Made by a program: the position numbers and the translations under genes. This document shows positions 46,758 to 56,878 of a stretch of 64,000 nt of DNA, in pieces. The stretch is taken from assembly GCA_900312665.1 (NCBI GenBank), contig ONZQ02000015.1:930001-994000 (forward strand), in the 5' to 3' direction. Each line of letters opens with the position of its first letter. The stretch's first letter is position 1. A model generated the notes under the pieces. That model saw only the letters and a program-made list of their open reading frames with translations, did no database searches and was not told where the DNA came from. This DNA is from Cephalotrichum gorgonifer (lineage: Eukaryota > Ascomycota > Sordariomycetes > Microascales > Microascaceae).

Positions 46758-47471
46758 ATGGCCTCCCTCAAGACCCTCTCCGTCCTCGCCCTCTCGGCGG
46801 CCCTGGCCAATGCCCACGGCCACGTGAGCCAGATCGTCGCCGACGGCGTCACCTACGTCGGCGCCATCCCCCACAGCGTCGACCCCGCTTCCCCGGGCTG
46901 GCCCGCCAACAACCAGGACAACGGCTTCGTCGAGCCCGCCGCCTTCTCCTCCCCTGATATCGTCTGCCACAAGGGCGCCACTGCCTCCGCCGCCTACGCC
47001 AAGGTCGCCGCGGGCGGCACCGTCACCGTCACCTGGAACACCTGGCCCGAGAGCCACCTCGGCCCCGTGATCGACTACCTTGCCCGCTGCGAGCCCGACT
47101 GCGCCTCGGCCAACAAGGCGTCGCTCTCGTTCGCCAAGATCCAGGAGTCCGGCCTCTCCGGCGGCACCTGGGCCGTCGACACCCTGATGGCCAACGGGAA
47201 CAAGTGGGACATCAAGATCCCCTCCAACGTCGCGCCCGGCAAGTACGTCCTCAGGCACGAGATCATCGCTCTGCACTCCGGCGGGCAGGCGAACGGCGCG
47301 CAGGCGTACCCGCAGTGCATCAACCTCGAGATCACCGGGTCTGGGTCGGTGACGCCTCAGGGCGAGCCCGCGACGGCGTTCTACACTCCCACGGATCCCG
47401 GTATCCTGTTCGACCTTTACAAGCCCGACCTTGTGTACCCCATCCCCGGCCCCGATCTTTGGAGGGTGTAA
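46758..47471 (+). CDS. AA9 lytic polysaccharide monooxygenase (GH61 family)
   Basis: This intronless gene encodes 237 residues. The start at 46758 has context CACAATGG, and a signal peptide (MASLKTLSVLALSAALANA) is cleaved to leave the mature N-terminal His20. The copper histidine brace is His20 and His100 (in ESHLGPVIDYLA); the axial tyrosine is Tyr184 in AQAYPQCINLEI, and conserved His167 and Gln182 are also present. This secreted copper enzyme cleaves cellulose or related beta-1,4-glucans by oxidation and boosts hydrolases. There is no CBM1 module; the chain ends shortly after the core with FYTPTDPGILFDLYKP, common in single-domain members. The exon is strongly GC-rich in third positions, typical of a highly expressed secreted enzyme. 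Confidence 0.95.
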   Translation: MASLKTLSVLALSAALANAHGHVSQIVADGVTYVGAIPHSVDPASPGWPANNQDNGFVEPAAFSSPDIVCHKGATASAAYAKVAAGGTVTVTWNTWPESHLGPVIDYLARCEPDCASANKASLSFAKIQESGLSGGTWAVDTLMANGNKWDIKIPSNVAPGKYVLRHEIIALHSGGQANGAQAYPQCINLEITGSGSVTPQGEPATAFYTPTDPGILFDLYKPDLVYPIPGPDLWRV

Positions 47472-47860
47472 GGTTATGGATAGACTAGATGTTGGGTGGT
47501 AGACTAGGACTTCAAACACCGTTTTGGTGTATGAGGTTTTCATGTAAATAGCTTTTCAAGACCAACAATTCAACGACATTTATGCCCATCAATCCTTGCC
47601 ATACCCTGTTGAATCCCAGAACTAGGGAGCCGTACGGATGTTTTGCACTGGACTTCCTGGAATCGATGGAAAGAGTCGTCATATCTAAATCCAAGCTAAC
47701 GATGAATCTGGCCACAGGAACGAGGGGTATACATTCCTACCTCGGCGGTAGAGCATAATCCGTGCCGCTATTGAGTGTTCCTCCACGGTAACAGCCGAGT
47801 CTCAGCAGATCCACCTTTTGAAAGTCCTGGAAATCCATTGGATTGGGTTCCCACAACCTA
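47472..47860. other. Intergenic between convergent AA9 and PNP-domain genes
   Basis: Nothing recognisable; 3' flanks of two convergent genes. Confidence 0.5.
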
Positions 47861-49525
47861 TCAGGAACCCAGATCGGCCCCAAAATCGCCCGGGGAAAAG
47901 TTCTCCAGCTCCTCATCCTCCCTCACCCAGTGTTCCTCTAGCACGACCTTTGCACATGAGGCGGCGGTAGCAGAAGCGTACTTCTGCCAGGCTTCCATCT
48001 CGTGTCTATGCCCGTCCGAGTAGTGAAATATGCCCCGAATAACCAGGACGCGGTCGAAACTGTCCGACACACACGCTGCCAGGCCGGTGTCGAAGGCCAT
48101 GGCACCTGCTTCTATCGTCGCCCTGTCGCGCTCGATGCCGGATCTCGGGACTTCCTCTCCAATCGCGATGGTGCCGAGGTGGACGGCCGGCTTGTTCTCT
48201 CCGCTGGATCGTCCCCGCACGATATGTCTATCTCGAGTGCACGAGAGTTCCACACATGAGAAGCGAGAGACCTGTTCGCAGACGCGACCACCCTTCTCAT
48301 CGATACACATAGCACAGGTGCTGCCGTCGTTGTGTTTGTGGATATACCCCGCCTCGAAACACCTATCCTCCAATGCGAGCGGATATGGCGCCTTATTGGT
48401 GGGCAGCCGAGAGAGAATCTCTGCCATGCCATCCTGTAGCGCTTCTCGATACTCCTCCACTTCCAACTTGGACAGAAGGTTGCGGATCTCCGGGTGAGGC
48501 TGTCGATCGTCGATAATGCTTATTTTCAACGAGGGGTCGCTCTGATCTTCGCTATCTCCGGCTCCATTGGTGCCGTATGTAATGTTTTCGTATTCGACAA
48601 TGTTAGTACTGATCACGACATCCCCAAGGAGAATCTCATCTGTGCCGGTCGATGTTGGCGCACCTCCACACGCCCCGACGACGACGAGGAGGTCGATGTT
48701 GGGAAAGCTCTTACGGCAAGCGGTCGCCATGGCCGCAGCTTCAAAAGGCTCGACGTCCTTTGGTATATGGACGAGAACGACATTGTGGGGGCCGAGCGAG
48801 CCGAGCGAGTACTGGTTGGTGTCGCCTTTCCTCTTGCCAGACCTCGTGACACTCCAGGTTCTGTCAAACACCCGCAGGATGGCGCCTGCCTCGAGGGGTA
48901 GAGCGCAAATAATACCAATTGTAAAGTCGTCCCGGCTGGTAGGTTCGTCGAGCACCTCGCTCTGGGTTTCCGATCGCTTCCATTCAGCCTCCCTGCGCCT
49001 CTCTTCTTCCATTTCCCTCCTCGCTTCTTCCCGTTTTTCTTCTTTCCTGAGTTTCTTTTCCTGTCTCTTCTTTTCTAGTCTAATTCCTTGGACCCTCTTT
49101 GCCTCCTGTCGCCTTTCCTCCACCTTCTCTGGCGACTCCCTCTTTGCCTCCCGCAGTCTTCCGGCCTTGGCCTGATTCTTCGCCACACCCTTCCAGATAA
49201 AAGCTAGCTCAAATTCTTGACTTGGCTGTCGCATCCTATGCTTCTCGTCTCCAGCTTTTCTGCAGCCATCACCATCACCATGCCCTCTCTCCTTATCTTC
49301 TGTCATCTCCTTCCCTTTCCCGAGCCGCTGGATAAACACCTGCCTCCACACATCATCCTGATCCGGGTCCAGGTTCACGAGCTACCTTTGGCACACGTTA
49401 CGGGTGCATCGGTGGTGAGATCGCAGCTCTCGACAGAGGTAGCAATGGTCTGGGGCAACCTCTGGGGGCGCCATGTGTTTTCCGTGTTGGTAGGCCTTGA
49501 GGACCTTTGCATAGTCTTCGTCCAT
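47861..49525 (-). CDS. PNP/UDP-phosphorylase-domain protein with charged coiled-coil N-terminus
   Basis: The main exon reads from about 49339 down to 47861. An upstream exon, 49525-49397, is inferred: it starts with MDEDYAKVLKAYQHGKHM, carries CYLC..C...C, and joins in phase through a 57-base intron (49340-49396, donor GTGTGC), giving 535 residues; otherwise translation starts at ATG 49306. A long Lys/Glu/Arg-rich segment (KRQEKKLRKEEKREEARREM) predicts a coiled coil. The nucleoside-phosphorylase-like domain begins at FTIGIICALPLEAGAI and contains VVVGACGGAP, GDVVIST and, late, DTGLAACVSDSFDRVLVIRGIFHYSDGH. In fungi such domains usually sit at the N-terminus of NACHT/TPR or ankyrin immune-like receptors; here no such region follows. 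It may be a stand-alone effector or adaptor. The domain call is strong, the role unknown. Confidence 0.75.
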
Positions 49526-50208
49526 TGCGTCTTCCGTGAAAGAGGGCATTGCTTAGTTGAACTTTGAATTGTGCATTCGTTGATATTTTTGAATGGCGGT
49601 GAAAGGCAGTCTTAAATGACCACTTTTCAGCTGGCTGTTTCATAAAGTCACTCGCCCAGAGGCCAATCACTAGGTTACTTGGCTGATGCTGTGCAACTTA
49701 CTCTTCCACTTTGTATATGTGTGTCTTGGGTTGGGTAGCGAATCATTTCAATCCACTCTGACTTAGTATGAAGACATGTCTCCTGGAGAGGTGTGTTATG
49801 TCGTCTTAGAATCAGACCGGTGAAAACTACCTCGGTCCAGGTATCAGATGTTACGTCCAGGGATAGGATATCATGGACGGTAAATGTATCAGACACCGTC
49901 AGCCGCTGACCAGGCTGGCCAAAAGAGCTGGGCCTCGAGCCCATAAATCAGGGCAGATATTTCACATAAAATGTCCTATAGTTCTCATATAAGGATATTA
50001 TATAGGTCTAGACAGGATGCATGCTGTACTAAAGTCCTAAGCACTACTATACACCCTATCTGTTACTATCAGAAATGAACACTTCCACAATAATCATCAC
50101 CAATCCTCCACAAAAGAATATCCCCGTATACTCGATCTCTCTCCCTTGTTACTTCCTTATTCGCCCCCCCCCCCCCCCCTTCCCACTCTTATTCCCGTCA
50201 TCTTAATC
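49526..50208. other. Intergenic, with a C homopolymer
   Basis: No gene is recognised. A run of about 17 C occurs at about 50164-50180 in the 3' region of the small secreted protein gene. Confidence 0.55.
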
Positions 50209-50580
50209 TTATATAGCCCAGCACCTCGTCTTGTAGCTGGTGATCTTGTTATCAGCGTCCCACACGCTCGCATCCGCAAGGAAGTTGAGGGTATAGGGGC
50301 CCGCCAGACGGTCCTGGCACCCCAAGCTGTTGTAGAAGGTGACGTCGCATTGGCTGGTCGGGTTGGTCTCGCTGTTCTTCGAATACCATCGGATAGAAGA
50401 GATCTTGTTGTTCATGTCACCAGTGCCATGGCACCTCTCGCCGGTACCTCCCGGGCCAGAGTTGGTAATGTAACCGCCATCTGCGTTGCCATCCTTCCAG
50501 TTGTAAAGGTAGATGCGCCAGGCGGAGGTGGTAGGGGCGAGGGCCAGGGCGGCGGCAGCGGCGAAGGTGCTGAATTTCAT
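50209..50580 (-). CDS. Small secreted cysteine-containing protein
   Basis: The gene encodes 123 residues from ATG 50580. Residues 1-20 (MKFSTFAAAAALALAPTTSA) are a signal peptide; the mature part is about 100 residues with four cysteines, no lysine-rich or repeat region, and several aromatic residues (WRIYLYNWKDG, IRWYSKN). I know no catalytic motif in it. A probable intron lies in the 5' leader, about 50600-50679 on the minus strand, with donor GTGAGT and GCTAAC shortly before the acceptor. Small secreted cysteine proteins of this kind include effectors, antimicrobial or surface proteins; no role can be chosen from the sequence. The nearest neighbours are unrelated. Confidence 0.75.
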   Translation of the reverse strand: MKFSTFAAAAALALAPTTSAWRIYLYNWKDGNADGGYITNSGPGGTGERCHGTGDMNNKISSIRWYSKNSETNPTSQCDVTFYNSLGCQDRLAGPYTLNFLADASVWDADNKITSYKTRCWAI

Positions 50581-52230
50581 CGTGGCTGGATTTCTTCTGC
50601 TGAATTCAACAGTTAGCAAAGTGAGCATACTAATATCACTGCCATTCAATATAGACATCACCCTGGTGGCAAGACTCACTTGGGCTTTGCTGTGTGTACT
50701 TCACGATGCGAGTTGAATCTCTACCGAACTATCGTTGGGAATGGCAGCTGGACATAGTATTTATATTCCTGCCCCTTCGATATCTACTCCCTTGTCTTCG
50801 GACAGTTACTGCTGGTGTTAGTATTTGAAATATTCGAGGGGACGTTGTGGTTCGTGTCCCTGATGCTTCCTTGTTAGTCCGATGAAGTAGTAATCATGAT
50901 ATCTAATGTAACCCAGGTTCACCCACTGGCACCAGAAAGCGAGCACCACGTGCTCTGGATGACTATGAAGGGCGCGAGGTCCTGATCGACCACGGCCCAT
51001 CAGGTATGTAAGACAAGAACCTACTTGCCATATTGGGGACCGAGGAATAGCAAGGTCAGCTGGATTCACACGTTCTGGCAGGACGACGTTGTAGTTGGTG
51101 GGGGATACCCGGGTCGAAATCCCCACATCCCCAAATTCTTCATCCAGGAACGGAGAGAGGCCGTACTATCTTACTCGACGAATACAAATTCGTCGTCGTT
51201 TGGGGCGGTGCCAAGCTGTCCCAAAATAAGCACTAATATCCCTGGGGCCGGACCACCGGGGACAGTACCCGGTTCCGGTGCAATGTTACCCCGGACTAAC
51301 CTTATCTCCTCTTCACGATCTCGCCGCACACCACGGCATGGACTTGTGGAGTGTGGCAAGGTACGGGGAAGGCAGTTACGCCAGTCGCGTGCCTTCGTTT
51401 CACTTGGCTTACAATAGCATCATGCAGTGCACCATGAAGAGTTAAGGGTCCCCTGTAATTCAGTCCACTCACAAGGCGTGAGTTAGAACGTGGTAAATCG
51501 TTAGGCCATCCAGATCCTGAGGAGCTCCATGCGTAGGCCCCACAGCGTCGTCTTCGCTACCGCATTTACGGCGATGTAACCCAACTCGGAGACAAAAATA
51601 AATAAGCAAGGTCCTCAGAGTCTCCATGACGAGAAATATATACGCCGAATCCGCTCGTCCTTACGAATCCCGAGATACAATCCAACCACCAATTTCCACG
51701 AAAAGCTCGAGAAGGACGGCACCACGCAAATGGCAGCAGAGGCAGAGATCGATCGCTGCAGTCGGGACAATGGAGGTGCGGGCCGACCCCGACGCCCACA
51801 GGGGCAGCAGAGACCGGAAGCTCCGGAGGCGAGGGAGGAAGCGGGCCAATAAAGAGGTTATATTGTTCAGAATATCATGCAAGGTGCCAATACACACGCG
51901 CAAGGAGCATTCATTTTTCTAGTCCTTGGAGCAGAGCCTACTATTAATACCTGGTTTTATTTCCCAATTGGGTACTCTAATGGCCGTTCTGGCCGAATAC
52001 GGGGATTAACCCGATCCGATCGTCCTTCGACACCTCCTGACTGTACGGCCCATTGTTCCATTTGGATGTCAAGAAGCGATTCGACATCTTAATGGGAAAG
52101 TGGGGCGAGTAGTGCAAAAAAAGACTCCACCACTCTAGTTTTCTTCATTCGTACTGACATCTTTCCTTGTCCTTTGGCCTTATTAACCTTCGCGAACTCG
52201 TTACTAGTGGCGGGTCGATGTGCAAAAAAT
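50581..52230. other. Intergenic, about 1.6 kb
   Basis: The first 100 bases hold the leader and its intron of the small secreted protein gene. No other gene is recognised; the open frames are short. Confidence 0.5.
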
Positions 52231-52324
52231 TGATCTTGGCAGGGATCGAACCTGCAATCTTTTGATATGCTGCTGTACAGGAGTACAGTCGTAGTCAAAC
52301 GCCTTGCCATTGGGCCACAAGACC
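52231..52324 (-). tRNA. tRNA-Arg (ACG) with intron
   Basis: On the reverse strand the acceptor stem pairs GGTCTTG with CAAGATC. The D arm is GCCCAATGGCAAGGC, and the T arm is GCAGG TTCGATC CCTGC. The anticodon stem TTTGA/TCAAA encloses CTACGA followed by 22 extra bases (52267-52288) and then A38, so the anticodon is ACG and the intron follows position 37, the standard nuclear tRNA intron site. The intron contains a short self-complementary part (CTGTAC/GTACAG). Confidence 0.9.
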
Positions 52325-52480
52325 GATTTCGATGTTGAATCCACCTCAAAGTTCCGTTCGAGAACCCAGGCAACGAGCCAGAAAACATTGCAGAATTAAC
52401 TTTGTCTGGTAACAGCATCATATCTCACTAAGATCTCCCACTCCGTCAAAAGCTACCTTGTTCAATCTTTGGCCCTGGGC

Positions 52481-53905
52481 TTACTTCAAATACGCCCACA
52501 AGTTATTCAAGCTCTCCGCCAGCGTCGGATGCACCCACACGGCCGCCTCCAAATCCCACCACTTCAGCCCGCCCATCATCGCCGTCTGCACGATCGACAT
52601 GATCTCGCCGCCCTCGATCCCCAGGCAAGTAAACCCGAGAATCTCCCCCGTCTCGGCATCCACGCTCGCCTTTATCATCCCCCGCGGCTCCGCCGTCTCT
52701 ACAGCCCGAGCGACATAGCTCATGGGCATGCTCGCCGTCTTCACCTTCCTGCCGGCTAGGTCGCGGGAGTGGAGGCCTACGTGGCCTAGCTGCGGGTCTG
52801 TGTACATTACGTACGGAGCTAGGACGCGGGAGGTGGAGGAGGACGTGGTGGGCATTGAAAGGGTTGTGGAAGTCGTGGAGGTGGAGAGGAGATTAGAGCG
52901 GATAATGCGGAAATCGTCGTATGACGTGTGGGTGAAGGCTGGGCCGCCGTGGATGTCGCCGAGGGCGTAGACCCCCGGGGCGGAGGTTTCGAGTTTGTCG
53001 TTTACGATGACGTGACCCTTTGGCGTGGTTTTGATTCCGGCGGCGGGGAGATTTAAGGAGTCGGTGTTTGGGACTCGTCCGGTCGCGAGGAGGATGTGTG
53101 AGCCGGGGATACTTTGTTTATCCGATGGCGTTTGGATGTCGATGCTGAAAGGTAAGTCAGGCTCGGAAGCGGCGGAGATGGACTGTGCCGTGCTAGATAG
53201 ATGCACCGTGATCCCGTCCTCCTTGAGGATATCAAGCAGGCACTCGGCGATGTCCTCGTCTTCTCGCGGCGCTAGCTGCTTCGCCGTCTGGATTATCGTC
53301 ACCTTGGCGCCCAGCCGTCTGAACAGCTGCCCAAACTCCAACCCGATGTATCCACCTCCTAGGACCACGAGGTGCGTCGGAACTTCACCAAGCTCCATGA
53401 TAGACGTAGAGTCTAGTACTCGCGCCTGATCGATCTTCTCCAAGCCCGGGATTTTAGGTCGCGAAGGACGGTCCCCCGCGCTCACGAATACCGTGTCGGC
53501 GGAGACCTCCCTCGATCCTCCCTCGTTCAGCGCCACCTCCACCTTCTTCTCGCCGACGAAGCGGGCCTCTCCCATGATAACCTCCACGCCCGCCGAATCC
53601 AGGCCGCGAACGCTTCCGGAGTGCCACTGGTTCACAATGTCTCGCTTCCGCTGTCTCACCTGCTCCATGTTGATCTGCACATCGCCAACCTCTACGCCGT
53701 ACTCTGTCCCTCTCCTGGCCAGGTAGGCCGCCCTGCCCGAGGCGATCATCGTTTTGGTGGGTGTGCAGCCGACATTGACGCACGTCCCACCCACGGCGGA
53801 GCGTTCGATCATGGCGGTCTTCTTGCCGGCCTTTCCGAAGGCTTTGGCAAGGGGGTTGGCGCCTTGCCCGGAGCCGATGAAGAGCACGTCGTAGTGGGCT
53901 GCCAT
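52481..53905 (-). CDS. Class I pyridine nucleotide-disulfide oxidoreductase, mercuric/dihydrolipoamide reductase-like
   Basis: This is a single-exon gene of 474 residues from ATG 53905. FAD binding is at GSGQG (11-15); the redox disulfide is Cys42/Cys47 in GGTCVNVGCTPTKTM; NAD(P) binding is VVLGGGYIGLEFG; the second FAD motif is VYALGDIHGG; and the C-terminal catalytic pair is HPTLAE (His459, Glu464). It is a flavoprotein of the mercuric reductase/lipoamide dehydrogenase group, but lacks the N-terminal heavy-metal domain and the C-terminal Cys pair of true MerA, so the substrate is open. An in-frame ATG at 53983 would add 26 residues rich in Ser/Arg (RRIRTVYSHLTSR), possibly a mitochondrial presequence. 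A Ser/Thr-rich insertion (STSTTSTTLSMPTTSSSTS) interrupts the region before the dimerisation domain. Confidence 0.88.
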   Translation of the reverse strand: MAAHYDVLFIGSGQGANPLAKAFGKAGKKTAMIERSAVGGTCVNVGCTPTKTMIASGRAAYLARRGTEYGVEVGDVQINMEQVRQRKRDIVNQWHSGSVRGLDSAGVEVIMGEARFVGEKKVEVALNEGGSREVSADTVFVSAGDRPSRPKIPGLEKIDQARVLDSTSIMELGEVPTHLVVLGGGYIGLEFGQLFRRLGAKVTIIQTAKQLAPREDEDIAECLLDILKEDGITVHLSSTAQSISAASEPDLPFSIDIQTPSDKQSIPGSHILLATGRVPNTDSLNLPAAGIKTTPKGHVIVNDKLETSAPGVYALGDIHGGPAFTHTSYDDFRIIRSNLLSTSTTSTTLSMPTTSSSTSRVLAPYVMYTDPQLGHVGLHSRDLAGRKVKTASMPMSYVARAVETAEPRGMIKASVDAETGEILGFTCLGIEGGEIMSIVQTAMMGGLKWWDLEAAVWVHPTLAESLNNLWAYLK

Positions 53906-54722
53906 AGAGTTGATTGCTCTCGATGTAAGGTGTGAGTAAACTGTTCTTATTCGCCTTGAAATAATGGTGGGCGAAGGCATCAATCGTTGCTGTTTTATGC
54001 AGTGGATAATGTGAATATATCAACGTGTTTTATTTTCGAGATAGCCGTCGTCCATATCAGAAAGGGATGAATGGATGGCTGTGACGAAGAGGCGTTGCAC
54101 AGCATATGTATTTACCCCTCACTTTTCGGCATCGAGTTCCGAATCTTCCTGACATGCGTGAGCCAAGGGTTCCAATGACGCTGAATAATCGAGATATGTA
54201 TAGTTTAGGGAGTATATATCGACGGGTAATATGTTGCTGGGACATGGGCGCCATTTTGTGGCTGATGTATATTTTCATGTGGTGTGATGGACACATGTTA
54301 TCCCGTATTTTTTCTTCTGGAATAGATTGAATTCGCTATAGCTGAACGCATTTTGGAACAGCTCCGGAGGTTATACTTTTTCCATTAGATTTCCTACATG
54401 CTGGAACCCAAAATCATGCCAAAGGCCATACAGTACCGGACCCATGCGATCTACGATTAGACGCAAAAAACGAATTGGAGAGAAGAATGGCATTACCTCT
54501 ACCAGGAAAACCTCCTTGTTCTGTCTATAATCTAGGTTATCACAGGCTCGGGTTAGTAGTGTCGGAAGGGGGATACGCTACAGTCAAGGCGTCACACTTG
54601 TGAAGAATACATGTTTATCTATTGTCAACAGGACGGAGCCAACTCATACCGTCACTGGAATTTTCAAGTCTTACTCAGTGCCGTAGTCCTTGTTGACCTA
54701 GTGTAGATTCTGTGCCCAGTCA
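53906..54722. other. Intergenic, about 0.8 kb
   Basis: Nothing recognisable, apart from a possible longer 5' end of the oxidoreductase up to 53983. Confidence 0.5.
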
Positions 54723-55239
54723 TCACAATATACCCCTGGCGTGTTCAAAGGAGCCGGGAGAGTTGGTTCTGAAGGCCCCTGGTGAGATGGGGTCGAAGAA
54801 GCCGCGCTCTTGGCTAAAAGTATAGAACGTATTGGACAAGTCGGGGTCGTAGACGAAGTCCCAACGGTAAGGTCCCAAGATAGGGTTTATATTGGAGGTC
54901 TTGGGGTAGTAGAGGTGGTATTGTGAGGAGTCGTCTAGCTCCATAGGTGTTAAGAGAATGATCGAAGGGGGAAGGTCGATACCCCCACCAGGAATCGACA
55001 GCTCTGGAGGGGAGTATTGGGAGGATATGGACATGAGAATTAACGAAGGATGCCGTGTAAGGTATATGTTCAACTAGTGGAAGGTGGGAATCTTGGGTGC
55101 GGAGCTTGGTCCAGAAGTTGGACGAGGAACGAGACCACAGCAGGCTGCTCACATGTGATAGCCCAACAGGCGGCGCCAAGCCGGCCGCCAAGGAGATTGG
55201 CTCGGAACGCAGGGAATGGACGAAGGTCAACCAAGTCAT
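54723..55239 (-). pseudogene. Hypothetical protein locus, apparently frameshifted
   Basis: Two overlapping minus-strand frames each look like half of one protein. The first begins MTWLTFVHSLRSEPISL at 55239 and stays protein-like to about 55025 (SSNFWTKLRTQDSHLPLVEH). The second takes over near 55025 and ends at 54723 (LGPYRWDFVYDPDL, SQERGFFDPISPGAF). The switch needs a single-base shift, and no good splice pair fits. No family is recognised. It could be a decayed gene or contain a sequencing error; coding status is uncertain. Confidence 0.35.
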
Positions 55240-55412
55240 GCAGACGTGATTAGTGATTAGGACCCTCCGTAAGAAGATACGATACTACCGCATTGATTAC
55301 TACTCACCTCTATAGTAATGGAATATAACACACTACAAGTCATGCGTGTGAAACATAAACCACCGCCGATATTCAAGCCCATTTCCCTCCATCTTCGCCA
55401 AGTCATAAGAAA

Positions 55413-56120
55413 CTACAATTTATGCCCCTCTGCCACCCTTGCCTTCCTCACTCCATCCAAGACGGAAATCTTCTCCATCGCACGAGCATAGTTCGGGAAC
55501 CTAGTCTCGACATCAGGCTCATCGTCCCACCACCACCAATACAGATACAACGCAAAGTCCACAACCGTCAACCCATCACCCACCGCGAAGTGCTTCCCCG
55601 CCAGCTTCCCATCGATGGTGGCAAAGGACTTTGACACTACTTCACTCCCGCGGCGCTTGACGTTCTCCATCGTCGCAGCATCCGAGTCGTCCGCGAACCT
55701 CCCGGGGCGCCACATGGCCGCGAACCCCGTCATCAGCAGCGTGCCAGATGTCCACGCGAGCCACTCCGCGATCCTGGCGCGGGTGAGGTGGTCGGGCGCC
55801 CCCAGGAGGTTATGGCCCTGGTCGGCGGCGACGGAGGCGACGTAGGTCACGACGGCGGGGAGCTCCGTGATGATCTCAGCGTCCGGCCCCGAGCCCACCA
55901 CGAGGGTAGGCACATAGCCTCTCGGGTTGATGGTCAGAAAGGCCTCGTGGGAGAGGCTGCCGTCCGCGGCCTCGAGGCGGCTGTTCGTGCGGTTGCCGTC
56001 GGGGGCCTGCTTCATCATGACGAGACTGAAGGGGACGCCGGCGTGGGCGAGGATGGCGTGGGGGATGAAGGCGCAGGAGCCCTTACAGGAGTAGAGCGTC
56101 AGGGGTGGTGGTGTCGCCAT
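55413..56120 (-). CDS. Glutathione S-transferase
   Basis: This is a single-exon gene of 235 residues from ATG 56120. The thioredoxin-like N-terminal domain starts PLTLYSCKGSCAFIPHAIL and has the cis-proline motif NPRGYVPTL. The helical C-terminal domain contains ARIAEWLAWTSGTL and the hydrophobic staple region GKHFAVGDGLTVVDFALYLY. The Ser/Cys pair near the N-terminus is reminiscent of beta/bacterial-type GSTs (YYSPGACS in relatives). The enzyme would conjugate or reduce electrophiles with glutathione in the cytosol, in detoxification. The four tryptophans in a row near residues 196-199 (LYWWWWDDE) are unusual. It has no visible partner gene nearby. Confidence 0.85.
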   Translation of the reverse strand: MATPPPLTLYSCKGSCAFIPHAILAHAGVPFSLVMMKQAPDGNRTNSRLEAADGSLSHEAFLTINPRGYVPTLVVGSGPDAEIITELPAVVTYVASVAADQGHNLLGAPDHLTRARIAEWLAWTSGTLLMTGFAAMWRPGRFADDSDAATMENVKRRGSEVVSKSFATIDGKLAGKHFAVGDGLTVVDFALYLYWWWWDDEPDVETRFPNYARAMEKISVLDGVRKARVAEGHKL

Positions 56121-56878
56121 TGCTGAGGTGGTAGTGGGCGTGTGTGTTGGTGAGATTGACAGTAGATTTCGAATGCTTTGCTGTTCGGAGTTACTTTGGT
56201 GGTTCGGCTGGGATCTCCAGGTCCAGGAAGAGTAAGTGGCTTATAGATGAGTCTTCCGGATATTTGACATCGCCCCCTCCGTTGACTGCCGCGAGGCATC
56301 TTCTGCCTATCTGGCTAGAACGCGGGGTAAACCGCCGAATCCAATATCCGAAATCAACCTGAAGCTGACAAATATTCCTAACTGGGAAGGTGCTGTGATC
56401 GTCGTCACAGGAAGGGAGCGCCCCTATAAAAACAAAAACTGGGCCAGCCTTATCAGATCGCTTTATCAAGATATGCTGCTGCTAGAGATATCCACAATAC
56501 TACACCTGATTTGGATGTACTTGTAAAGGATTGCAAGGCAGTACTGTTTCTTCACCTATCAAGGGTAAATTTTGTTCCGTGGTCGCCTTGTTATGAGTGG
56601 CCCTAAGAATGAAACTGTTCGCTCATTGATATTGCAGGTGGAAATGGGATTGACACGTCATTTTTTTGCATAAAGTTGGTGACAGATCTCCGCCTCTGTT
56701 TTAGGAGTGCTTCCTTGTATCATTTGGCGTATAGATTAATATGTAATCGTCCACTGCCATTGTCGACAAACCAAAGCATCCTCTTCTCCCCATTGACCTC
56801 GAGTTCAAAACCTTCCACCCATGTTCTCACTGCGCTATAATACCCCTAGCCCCATTCCCGTTCTCGTTTTCGTCGTGT
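56121..56878. other. Intergenic, about 0.75 kb
   Basis: No gene is recognised; it contains the GST promoter and the 3' flank of the small cysteine-rich peptide gene. Confidence 0.5.

Noticed and set aside
46722..47543. Open frame of 273 codons antisense to the AA9 gene
   Set aside because: Shadow frame with Gly/Val/Asp-rich low complexity; the plus strand encodes a complete secreted enzyme.
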